Assembly: GCF_014656055.1 (NCBI RefSeq)
Contig: NZ_BNBR01000003.1
Location: 248,001-312,000 of the forward strand
Direction of reading: 5' to 3'
Length of the DNA: 64,000 nt
From: Streptomyces griseosporeus
Lineage (GTDB): Bacteria; Actinomycetota; Actinomycetes; Streptomycetales; Streptomycetaceae
Below, piece after piece: positions 8,730 through 17,132 of this stretch. How positions within the stretch are numbered: the stretch's first letter is position 1; each line of letters opens with the position of its first letter. Made by a program: the position numbers and the translations under genes. Below the pieces are notes generated by a model, which was not told the DNA's origin, ran no database searches, and worked only from the letters and a program-made list of their open reading frames with translations.

Positions 8730-8856
8730 GCCCGCAAAGAACGCATGAGCAATGCGAAGAACACTCTTGCAGGCAGAAGTGATCGTTTGCCGCATTCGTG
8801 GGCTTATTCACAGGACTGGGAGGCAGCTCACAGGACAATCAGGTGAACTCTGTCGC

Positions 8857-9165
8857 TCAGTCGAACTGGTCTCCGAGTGCCATCACCATCACTCCGGCGA
8901 TCAGCAGCCACAGCGCGCGCCGGGTGCGGCCGCGCGAGCCGAGGAGGGCACCGCAGGCGCACACCGCGCCGCCGGCGGCGTACGCGGCGGGCACCAGGGC
9001 GGGCGCGGCGCCGGCCAGTCTGAGCAGGGCCGCGGCCAGCCCCGCGAGCGCCAGCAGAGCGCCGGTGCCGGCGGCCGTCCAGCGGGCCCGCCGCGCGTCC
9101 TCGGCCCGCTCCTCGCCCTCGGGGACTATCTCGGGGTCGGTATCGGAATCGGCTCGTCCACTCAT
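8857..9165 (-). CDS. Small membrane protein of unknown function
   Basis: 102 residues from ATG 9165 (MSGRADSDTDPEIVPEGEER). An acidic 25-residue N-terminus is followed by an Arg-rich patch and three hydrophobic segments: GTGALLALAGLAAALLRLAG, LVPAAYAAGGAVCACGALLG and ALWLLIAGVMVMALG. The C-terminus is GDQFD. No motif is recognised. The start has no clear ribosome site; it could be leaderless or begin elsewhere, though the N-terminal sequence looks natural. It is divergent from the methyltransferase gene at 9238. Confidence 0.7.
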   Translation of the reverse strand: MSGRADSDTDPEIVPEGEERAEDARRARWTAAGTGALLALAGLAAALLRLAGAAPALVPAAYAAGGAVCACGALLGSRGRTRRALWLLIAGVMVMALGDQFD

Positions 9166-9237
9166 GCCGCGGGAGCGTAGCGCCTCGGGCGGGTTAATCA
9201 GGTGCGGGGCCTCGGGCCGGCTGCTAGGCAGGGCCGC

Positions 9238-10014
9238 ATGACCGATCTCGCAGAGCGCCTCTCCCTCCCCCGCTACCCGCGCAGCGCCCGCTACGACGTG
9301 CGCTGGACGATCGAGAACCAGATGGGCCCGCACGCGCTGTGGCTGCTGGAATGGCTCGCCCCCGCCCTGGGCCTCGCCGACCTCCCGCCGGGCGCGCGCG
9401 TCCTCGACCTGGGCTGCGGGCGGGCGATGACCTCGGTCTTCCTCGCCCGGGAGTACGGCGTCCAGGTCACCGCCGCCGACCTGTGGGTGAAGCCGGACGA
9501 GAACGCGGCACGGCTCGCCGAGGCGGGCGTCGCCGACCGGGTACTGCCGGTGTACGCCGAGGCACACGACCTGCCGTTCGGGGAGGCGTCCTTCGACGCG
9601 ATCGTCTCCATCGACGCCTACCAGTACTTCGGCACCGACGACCTCTATCTGCCGTCCCTGACCCGGCTGCTGAAGCCGGGCGGGCGGATCGGGGTCGTCG
9701 TACCGGCGCTGCGGGAGGAGATCGACGGCGTGGAGCCGCCGGAGCATCTGAAGCCGCACTGGGAGCCCGCGTTCTGGTGCTTCCACTCCGCGGCCTGGTG
9801 GCGGCGCCACTGGACGCGCGGCGGGGCCGTGACCGTGGAGGCGGCCGACTGGCTGGAGGACGGCTGGCGGGAGTGGCTGCTGTGGGCCGAGGTGTGCGCC
9901 GAGGAGAGCTCCAGCGAGTTCATGCGGGGGCTGGCGCGGGACTCGGTGGAGCTGCTGCGCGCCGACGAGGGACGGACGCTGGGGTTCGTACGGGTCGTGG
10001 GCCGGCGCCCGTGA
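9238..10014 (+). CDS. SAM-dependent methyltransferase (class I)
   Basis: 258 residues. The SAM-binding motif I is clear (ARVLDLGCGRAMTSVFLAREYG, residues about 52-73) with the acidic end of strand beta-2 in VTAADLW. Motif IV is ASFDAIVSIDAYQYFG and post-motif LLKPGGRIGVVVPAL, as in Methyltransf_11/25 enzymes. The C-terminal third is Trp-rich (HSAAWWRRHW, DWLEDGWREWLLWAE) and probably shapes the substrate pocket. The substrate is not predictable. The gene is monocistronic and ends at a bidirectional hairpin shared with gatB. Confidence 0.88.
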   Translation: MTDLAERLSLPRYPRSARYDVRWTIENQMGPHALWLLEWLAPALGLADLPPGARVLDLGCGRAMTSVFLAREYGVQVTAADLWVKPDENAARLAEAGVADRVLPVYAEAHDLPFGEASFDAIVSIDAYQYFGTDDLYLPSLTRLLKPGGRIGVVVPALREEIDGVEPPEHLKPHWEPAFWCFHSAAWWRRHWTRGGAVTVEAADWLEDGWREWLLWAEVCAEESSSEFMRGLARDSVELLRADEGRTLGFVRVVGRRP

Positions 10015-10018
10015 CAGG

Positions 10019-10056
10019 CCGGAGGGGACGCACCGCGAACGGCGCGTCCCCTCCGG
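10019..10056. terminator. Bidirectional hairpin terminator between methyltransferase and gatB
   Basis: Perfect 13-bp arms, CCGGAGGGGACGC (10019-10031) and its complement (10044-10056), with a 12-nt loop. It sits in the 57-bp gap between two convergent stop codons. There is no U-run, as is common for Streptomyces terminators. Confidence 0.75.
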
Positions 10057-10071
10057 CGGACTCAGGGCGGG

Positions 10072-11586
10072 TCAGCCCTCGCTGACGCCCAGCTTCTGCA
10101 GGATCAGCTCCTTGACGCGGGCCGCGTCGGCCTGGCCGCGGGTGGCCTTCATGACCGCGCCGACCAGGGCGCCGGCCGCGGCCACCTTGCCGCCGCGGAT
10201 CTTCTCCGCGACGCCCGGGTTGGCGGCGATGGCCTCGTCGACGGCGGCGGTCAGCGCGCCCTCGTCGGAGACGACCTTCAGGCCGCGCTTCTCGACGACG
10301 TCGTCCGGGGTGCCCTCGCCCGCGAGGACGCCCTCGATGACCTGGCGGGCCAGCTTGTCGTTGAGGTCGCCGGACGCCACCAGCTCGGTCACCCGGGCCA
10401 CCTGGGCCGGGGTGATCGCCAGCTCGTCCAGCGCCTTGCCGGACTCGTTGGCGCTGCGGGCCAGCTCGCCCATCCACCACTTGCGGGCGGACGCGGCGTC
10501 CGCGCCGGCCTCGATCGTCGCGACGATCAGGTCCAGCGCGCCCGCGTTGAGGATGGCCTGCATGTCCGTGCCGGAGATGCCCCACTCCTCGCGCAGCCGG
10601 TTACGGCGCACCAGCGGCAGCTCGGGCAGGGCCGCGCGGATCTCCTCGACCCACTCGCGCGAGGGCGCGACCGGGACCAGGTCGGGCTCGGGGAAGTACC
10701 GGTAGTCCTCGGCCTCCTCCTTCACCCGGCCCGAGGTGGTGGAGCCGGTGTCCTCGTGGAAATGGCGGGTCTCCTGCACGATCGTGCCGCCGGACGAGAG
10801 CACGGCCGCGTGCCGCTGGATCTCGTAGCGGGCCGCACGCTCCACCGAACGCAGCGAGTTGACGTTCTTCGTCTCGCTGCGGGTGCCGAACTTGTCGGCG
10901 CCCTTCGGCATCAGCGACAGGTTCACGTCGCAGCGCATCTGGCCCATCTCCATGCGGGCCTCGGACACGCCGAGCGCGCGGATCAGCTCACGCAGCTCGC
11001 GGACGTACGCCTTCGCCACCTCGGGGGCGCGCTCGCCCGCACCGGTGATCGGCTTGGTGACGATCTCGATGAGGGGGATGCCGGCGCGGTTGTAGTCCAG
11101 CAGGGAGTGGGACGCGCCGTGGATACGGCCGGTGGCGCCGCCGACGTGCGTCGACTTGCCGGTGTCCTCCTCCATGTGGGCGCGCTCGATCTCCACGCGG
11201 AAGACCTCGCCGTCCTCCAGCTGCACGTCGAGGTAGCCGTTGAAGGCGATCGGCTCGTCGTACTGGGAGGTCTGGAAGTTCTTCGGCATGTCCGGATAGA
11301 AGTAGTTCTTCCGGGCGAAGCGGCACCACTCGGCGATCTCGCAGTTCAGCGCGAGGCCGATCCTGATGGCGGACTCCACGCCGGTCGCGTTGACGACCGG
11401 GAGCGCGCCGGGCAGGCCGAGGCAGACCGGGCAGGTCTGGGTGTTCGGGTCGGCGCCGAGCGCGGTCGAGCAGCCGCAGAACATCTTGGTCTTGGTGCCG
11501 AGTTCGACATGGACCTCAAGGCCCATGACGGGGTCGTACGACGCCAGCGCGTCCTCGTACGACACCAGGTCGGTCGTGGTGGTCAC
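10072..11586 (-). CDS. gatB: Asp-tRNA(Asn)/Glu-tRNA(Gln) amidotransferase subunit B
   Basis: 504 residues from GTG 11586, with GAGAGGGAAG upstream. It starts with the GatB signature YDPVMGLEVHVELGTKTKMF. It has the CGC...CPVCLGLPG zinc-type cysteine block, the kinase/transamidase core with HMEEDTGKSTH and LLDYNRAGIPLIEIV, and a C-terminal YqeY-like tail domain (from about residue 350) ending KELILQKLGVSEG. With GatA and GatC it amidates Glu-tRNA(Gln) and/or Asp-tRNA(Asn); GatB carries the phosphorylation and transamidation site and binds tRNA. It is the last gene of gatC-gatA-(79-aa protein)-gatB. Confidence 0.98.
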   Translation of the reverse strand: MTTTTDLVSYEDALASYDPVMGLEVHVELGTKTKMFCGCSTALGADPNTQTCPVCLGLPGALPVVNATGVESAIRIGLALNCEIAEWCRFARKNYFYPDMPKNFQTSQYDEPIAFNGYLDVQLEDGEVFRVEIERAHMEEDTGKSTHVGGATGRIHGASHSLLDYNRAGIPLIEIVTKPITGAGERAPEVAKAYVRELRELIRALGVSEARMEMGQMRCDVNLSLMPKGADKFGTRSETKNVNSLRSVERAARYEIQRHAAVLSSGGTIVQETRHFHEDTGSTTSGRVKEEAEDYRYFPEPDLVPVAPSREWVEEIRAALPELPLVRRNRLREEWGISGTDMQAILNAGALDLIVATIEAGADAASARKWWMGELARSANESGKALDELAITPAQVARVTELVASGDLNDKLARQVIEGVLAGEGTPDDVVEKRGLKVVSDEGALTAAVDEAIAANPGVAEKIRGGKVAAAGALVGAVMKATRGQADAARVKELILQKLGVSEG

Positions 11587-11602
11587 GGTGAAAACTTCCC
11601 TC

Positions 11603-11838
11603 TCAGCCCAGCAGGACGTCGTCGTCGCCCAGCCGCTTCAGCTCGCGGTAGAGGACGGCGAGGCCGGTGACGATCGCGACGGCGGACACGGTGGCGTCGA
11701 TGAGCCGGAGCGTGTCGCTCTCGGCGCGGGCCTTCTTGATCTGCTTGGCGACGCCGAACGCGCCGAACGCGGTCGTGGCCATGGTCAGGTAGGTGCCGGA
11801 CTTGGACTTCTTGAAGCCCTTGGCCTTGTTCAGTGCAC

Positions 11839-11842
<4 letters not shown>
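11603..11842 (-). CDS. Small membrane-associated protein inserted between gatA and gatB
   Basis: 79 residues from GTG 11842 (SALNKAKGFKKSKSGTYLTM). The N-terminus is very basic. It is followed by a hydrophobic stretch (MATTAFGAFGVAKQI) and a second one (LIDATVSAVAIVTGLAVLYREL), then an acidic end (GDDDVLLG). Its start overlaps the gatA stop as GTGA, which implies translational coupling, and it ends 16 nt before gatB. It belongs to no family I can name. Its stable-looking position inside a core operon suggests a role linked to the amidotransferase or simply co-expression; that is inference. Confidence 0.8.
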
Positions 11843-13338
<1,496 letters not shown>

Positions 13339-13343
13339 GGTGG

Positions 13344-13640
13344 TCACTCCTCCCCCAGGATCTGCGGCACCTTGAAACGCTGCTGCTCCTGGGCCGGGGC
13401 GCCGGAGAGCGCCTGCTCGGGGGTGAGCGAGGGACGGACCTCGTCCGGGCGCATGACGTTCGTCAGCGGGAGCGGGTGCGAGGTCGGCGGTACGTCTTGG
13501 TCGGCGACCTCGCTGACGCGGGCCACCGCGCCGATGATGTCGTCCAGCTGGCCTGCGAAGTGGTCGAGCTCTTCGGGCTTCAGCTCCAGACGCGCCAGCC
13601 GGGCGAGGTGGGCGACCTCCTCGCGCGTGATGCCAGGCAT
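13344..13640 (-). CDS. gatC: Asp-tRNA(Asn)/Glu-tRNA(Gln) amidotransferase subunit C
   Basis: 98 residues from ATG 13640, with GAGGA 7 nt upstream. It is a typical GatC: ITREEVAHLARLARLELKPE at the N-terminus, the FAGQLDDIIGAVARVSEV helix, and the extended C-terminal belt VMRPDEVRPSLTPEQALSGA that wraps the GatA/GatB interface. It is the first gene of the operon, and a 176-nt palindromic element lies 38 bp upstream of its start. Confidence 0.97.
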   Translation of the reverse strand: MPGITREEVAHLARLARLELKPEELDHFAGQLDDIIGAVARVSEVADQDVPPTSHPLPLTNVMRPDEVRPSLTPEQALSGAPAQEQQRFKVPQILGEE

Positions 13641-13678
13641 GCAGCGATCCTCTGGGGTGAGTGTGTGTGGTTTGGGCG

Positions 13679-13854
13679 GGGGCCAGTCGTCACATTCCCG
13701 TCGTCCGCCCGAAGGGCGGGTCACGCGGCGTCTGGTGCGTGCGATCGCAAGGCGCCGGAGCGGCCTCGTGGCGGAGCCACGTGGCCGATTCGGCAACGCG
13801 GCGAGCGCGCGTGCCAGGCGTCGCGTGACAGACGGGAATGTGACGACTGGCCCC
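13679..13854. repeat. 176-nt long imperfect palindrome (MITE-like or structured RNA element)
   Basis: The outer 24 bases (13679-13702) are a perfect inverted copy of 13831-13854. Then 13721-13743 pairs with 13807-13829 over 23 positions; the five non-Watson-Crick positions are all G-U type. The apex is a small stem CGTGG-CGGAG-CCACG (13767-13781), with partial pairing between. A side hairpin CCGCCC-GAA-GGGCGG lies at 13705-13719. It fills most of the 268-bp gap between the cupin gene and gatC and has no coding content. It may be a non-autonomous palindromic repeat or a folded 5' leader of the gatCA operon. No other copy is seen in this window. Confidence 0.8.
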
Positions 13855-13908
13855 AATCCTATGGGTCGCGGAGCCCCGGCTGTTAAACGGTTTCCCCTGG
13901 GCCCTCCG

Positions 13909-14409
13909 TCACCGGTGCCGTCCGTCCCACGCCGCGCTCTTCAGGAAGTGGTTGTCGTACAGCTCCTGCACCTCCAGCAGGCTCTCCGGGGTGGCCTCGC
14001 CGAGGCGGATGCGCTGCAGGTGGCGGAAGTACTCGAAGCGCTCGACGCCCGGCGCGATGACGATGAGCAGGTCGGCGGTGCTGCCGGGGGCGGCGGCGAA
14101 GGCGTGCGGGCGGTCCGGCGGGACGATGATCAGGTCGCCGCGCTCGGCGATCACGACGTCGTCGCCGGAGAGGACCTCGGCCTCGCCGTCGAGGACGTAG
14201 AACATCTCGGCGGAGTTGTGGTGCACGTGCGGCCTGGCGCCGTCCGCGCCCTCGGCGAGGGTGGCGCGCACGGTGGACAGGGCCCCGCCGGCGGCGCTGC
14301 TGTCGGCCAGCAGCCGGATGGTCACGGGCGTGTTCTCGTCGCCGAGCAGTTCGGCCTCGGCCTCGCGGACGAGCACGGTGTCGTCGAACTTCGGTACGAA
14401 CAGTGACAT
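13909..14409 (-). CDS. Cupin-domain protein
   Basis: 166 residues from ATG 14409, with GAGGGAG 8 nt upstream. A single cupin barrel: motif 1 is RPHVHHNSAEMFYVLDGEAE (metal-binding His, His and Glu) and motif 2 is DLIIVPPDRPHAF (fourth His). The C-terminal 45 residues are helical (VERFEYFRHLQRIRLGEATP). Such proteins may be isomerases, dioxygenases or sensors; nothing here narrows it down. It stands alone between the palindromic element and a 215-bp gap. Confidence 0.85.
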   Translation of the reverse strand: MSLFVPKFDDTVLVREAEAELLGDENTPVTIRLLADSSAAGGALSTVRATLAEGADGARPHVHHNSAEMFYVLDGEAEVLSGDDVVIAERGDLIIVPPDRPHAFAAAPGSTADLLIVIAPGVERFEYFRHLQRIRLGEATPESLLEVQELYDNHFLKSAAWDGRHR

Positions 14410-14624
14410 GGCGGGGCTCCCTCGTGGTGTGCCTGTGGCGTCAGGCCGTGCGAAGCGGTCCGGCGCTGATGATCACAACGGCGGCGGTGGCGAGGGGAAT
14501 TCCTCCCCCGGCGGCTCGCGCGCCGCCGTCGCGCACCACGAGCACCGTGTCCAGGAGCGGGGACGAGGGCCGCGCGGACCATGGGCCGGGCCTTCCCGGC
14601 GGCCCGCGCGGTACGGCGCGGTGT

Positions 14625-16865
14625 TCAGCGGCCCGGTTCCTCCGCCGTGGCCGCCGGGAGGGCCGCCGCCGGGCGCTGCCAGCCTCGGGAGCCGCGGGCG
14701 CGCAGCCAGGCCGTGGTCTCCTCGGGCGGCATCGCCGCGGCCACCAGCCAGCCCTGGACCGCGTCGCAGCCGAGGTCGCGCAGCCGCTCCCAGGTCTCGT
14801 CGTCCTCGACGCCCTCGGCGACGACGAGCAGGCCGAGGGAGTGGGCGAGGTCGACGGTGCAGCGGACGATCTCGGCGTCCTCGGTGTCGACGGCGAGCCG
14901 GGCGACGAAGGAGCGGTCGATCTTCAGCTCGCTGACGGGCAGCCGGCGCAGGTGCACCAGCGAGGAGTAGCCGGTGCCGAAGTCGTCGAGGGACATCTTC
15001 ACGCCGTGGCCGGTGAGACCGGCGAGGGTGTCGGCGGCACGCTGCGGGTCTTCGAGGAGGACGTGCTCGGTGATCTCCAGCTGGAGCGCCCCGGCGGGCA
15101 CCCCGTGCCGGGCGAGGCGGGCGGCGACGGAACCGGCGAAGCCGGGGGTGTGCACATCGCGCGGGGAGACGTTCACGGCGACCGGGACGAACAGGCCCTG
15201 GGAGCGCCAGCGGGCGACCTGGCCGAGGGCGGTCTCCAGCACGTACTCGGTCAGGTGGGGCATGAGCCCGGAGGACTCGGCGATGGCTATGAACTCGTCC
15301 GGCGGGACCTTGCCGCGCTCGGGGTGCACCCAGCGGACCAGGGCCTCCAGGCCGGCCACCTGGCCGTCGAAGCGGACCTTGGGCTGGTAGTGCAGTTCGA
15401 CCTCGTGGGCGTCGAGCGCCCGGCGCAGATCGCCGAGGAGGCCGAGCCGGTCGGGGGTGTTGGAGTCGCGTTTGGACTCGTAGACCTCGACGCCGGTCCG
15501 GTCGCGTTTGGCCTGGTACATGGCCACGTCCGCCCGCCGCAGCAGCCCCTCGGCGTCGAGGGCGTGGTCGGGGAAGACGGCGACACCGGCGCTGGCCTCC
15601 AGGACGAGGGTCAGTCCGTCGAGGTCGAGCGGGGAGCTGAGGGCGGCCACCAGGCCGCGGGCGATGCGGGTCGCGGACGTCGTGGAGTCGGCGACCGGCA
15701 GTAAGACGGCGAACTCGTCGCCGCCGAGCCGGGCGACCTCCGCCCCGCGCGGCAGGGCGAGCCGGAGCCGGTCGGCCGTCTGGAGCAGCAGCCGGTCACC
15801 GGCGAGATGACCGAGCGTGTCATTGACCGAACGGAACCGGTCGAGGTCGATCAGCATGAGGGCGGCGCGGGCGTCGATGCGCTCGGCGTCGTCCAGGGCC
15901 GTCCAGATGCGCTCCAGGAGCCACTGGCGGTTGGGCAGCCCGGTCAGCGGATCGCGCAGTTGCTCCTCCGCCCGGGCCCTGGCTATCCACAGGGTGGAGT
16001 CGAGGGCGATGAGCGGAATGGAGAACAGCGGCAGCAGGATCGGCTTGGCCACGGCCACCACGCAGACCAGCGGCGCGATGCCGAGCAGGGCGACCGCGAC
16101 CAGGCCCTGTCTGACCAGGGCGGTACGCGCCACGGTGGGCAGTCCGCCGGAACGCGGCGCGTGCAGGTACCACAGCAGGGTGCGGGTGACGAGCAGATAG
16201 GCCGCCGCGACCAGCACCACCTCGGGCGCGGTGTAGAGGGTCCAGCGGGCGGGGTCCCAGGGCTCCTCGACGCTCGGGACGGCGCCGAAGGCGGCCAGGA
16301 CCAGGGCGCCCGCCCCGATGCCGAGGATGTCCACCGCGCCGTGCAGGATGCCCTGCCGCCAGCGGTGGCGGCGGGCTACGCCGACCAGGACGACGACGGT
16401 GAGGCTGACCATGCCCGCCGGCACCCAGCCGTACAGCAGCAGGACCGCCAGGGTGAGCGCGGCGCCCGAGCCGGTGCCGCCCCACCAGCGGGCGCGGCCC
16501 AGCATGACGAGGTGGCCGACGATGACGCCGGTCAGCACGGCCAGTGACCAGCCGACCGTGCCGGACGGGAAGAGGGCGTGGCCGCCGGTGAAGGCACTCA
16601 GGAAGCCGGCGCCCAGGGCGAACCCGGCCGCCGCGACGACCGCGGCGGGCAGCGGCGGCCACGACAGGTGCCGTTCGTGCTCGGCGCCGGGCAGGCCCTC
16701 CGAGCGTCCGGGGCCGCACAGCGTGTCCGGCGCGCCGTGCGCTGTGGCGGCGCGCCCCTGCGCGCCGTCGCGCTCCGATGTCCGCGTCGCCCAACCACGC
16801 CATGCGCCGGCCATACGGCGCAGACGCAGCCGTGAGTCCGGGGCGACGCTCTCGGTCGGTTCCAT
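14625..16865 (-). CDS. rmdB: Membrane GGDEF-EAL protein, probable c-di-GMP phosphodiesterase (RmdB-like)
   Basis: 746 residues from ATG 16865, with AGAGGGACGGGA upstream. Residues about 75-310 hold eight or nine hydrophobic segments. The GGDEF domain has DPLTGLPNRQWLLERIW and an intact RLGGDEFAVLLP. The EAL domain has GLEALVRWVHPERG and DDFGTGYSSLVHLRRL, so both sites look competent. In S. coelicolor the c-di-GMP phosphodiesterase RmdB is encoded beside ligA and near the gat genes and affects development; the domain order and position here match, so the name is proposed by context plus architecture. It sits downstream of ligA on the same strand with a 267-bp gap, so it may have its own promoter. 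Confidence 0.85.
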   Translation of the reverse strand: MEPTESVAPDSRLRLRRMAGAWRGWATRTSERDGAQGRAATAHGAPDTLCGPGRSEGLPGAEHERHLSWPPLPAAVVAAAGFALGAGFLSAFTGGHALFPSGTVGWSLAVLTGVIVGHLVMLGRARWWGGTGSGAALTLAVLLLYGWVPAGMVSLTVVVLVGVARRHRWRQGILHGAVDILGIGAGALVLAAFGAVPSVEEPWDPARWTLYTAPEVVLVAAAYLLVTRTLLWYLHAPRSGGLPTVARTALVRQGLVAVALLGIAPLVCVVAVAKPILLPLFSIPLIALDSTLWIARARAEEQLRDPLTGLPNRQWLLERIWTALDDAERIDARAALMLIDLDRFRSVNDTLGHLAGDRLLLQTADRLRLALPRGAEVARLGGDEFAVLLPVADSTTSATRIARGLVAALSSPLDLDGLTLVLEASAGVAVFPDHALDAEGLLRRADVAMYQAKRDRTGVEVYESKRDSNTPDRLGLLGDLRRALDAHEVELHYQPKVRFDGQVAGLEALVRWVHPERGKVPPDEFIAIAESSGLMPHLTEYVLETALGQVARWRSQGLFVPVAVNVSPRDVHTPGFAGSVAARLARHGVPAGALQLEITEHVLLEDPQRAADTLAGLTGHGVKMSLDDFGTGYSSLVHLRRLPVSELKIDRSFVARLAVDTEDAEIVRCTVDLAHSLGLLVVAEGVEDDETWERLRDLGCDAVQGWLVAAAMPPEETTAWLRARGSRGWQRPAAALPAATAEEPGR

Positions 16866-17132
16866 TCCCGTCCCTCTCACAGCCGGCGGTGCCCACGCCA
16901 CGCGGCCCGATGCCCGACATCCATCAGCGGCTCCGCGCCGGGAACCGTGCCCCTGTCCTTCCCGAGCCGTCCGGAACAAGGGGATGCCCCGGCCGCAGCT
17001 GGGCACGGCAGGCGCACACCTCAACAGTAGGCCGCAGAAGGCTTCCACGGGCACCGGTCGTCGGCGGTTGCCCGTTTGAACCCCGGCCACCCGTATGCAT
17101 CTGATATGCGCCGATCGGGTGGCCTTCAACCG

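Noticed and set aside
8806..8840. Direct repeat of CACAGGAC between the MMPL gene and the small membrane protein gene
   Set aside because: Two short copies with no matching regulator or promoter boxes; could be chance.
13476..13886. Open frames reading across the palindromic element upstream of gatC
   Set aside because: Composition follows the inverted repeat and no frame resembles a protein family. No transposase is present, so I also do not call it an IS element.
14491..14505. GGAATTCC-centred palindrome in the gap upstream of the cupin gene
   Set aside because: Only the 8-bp core is symmetric and the flanks do not extend the pairing. It is not enough to call an operator.
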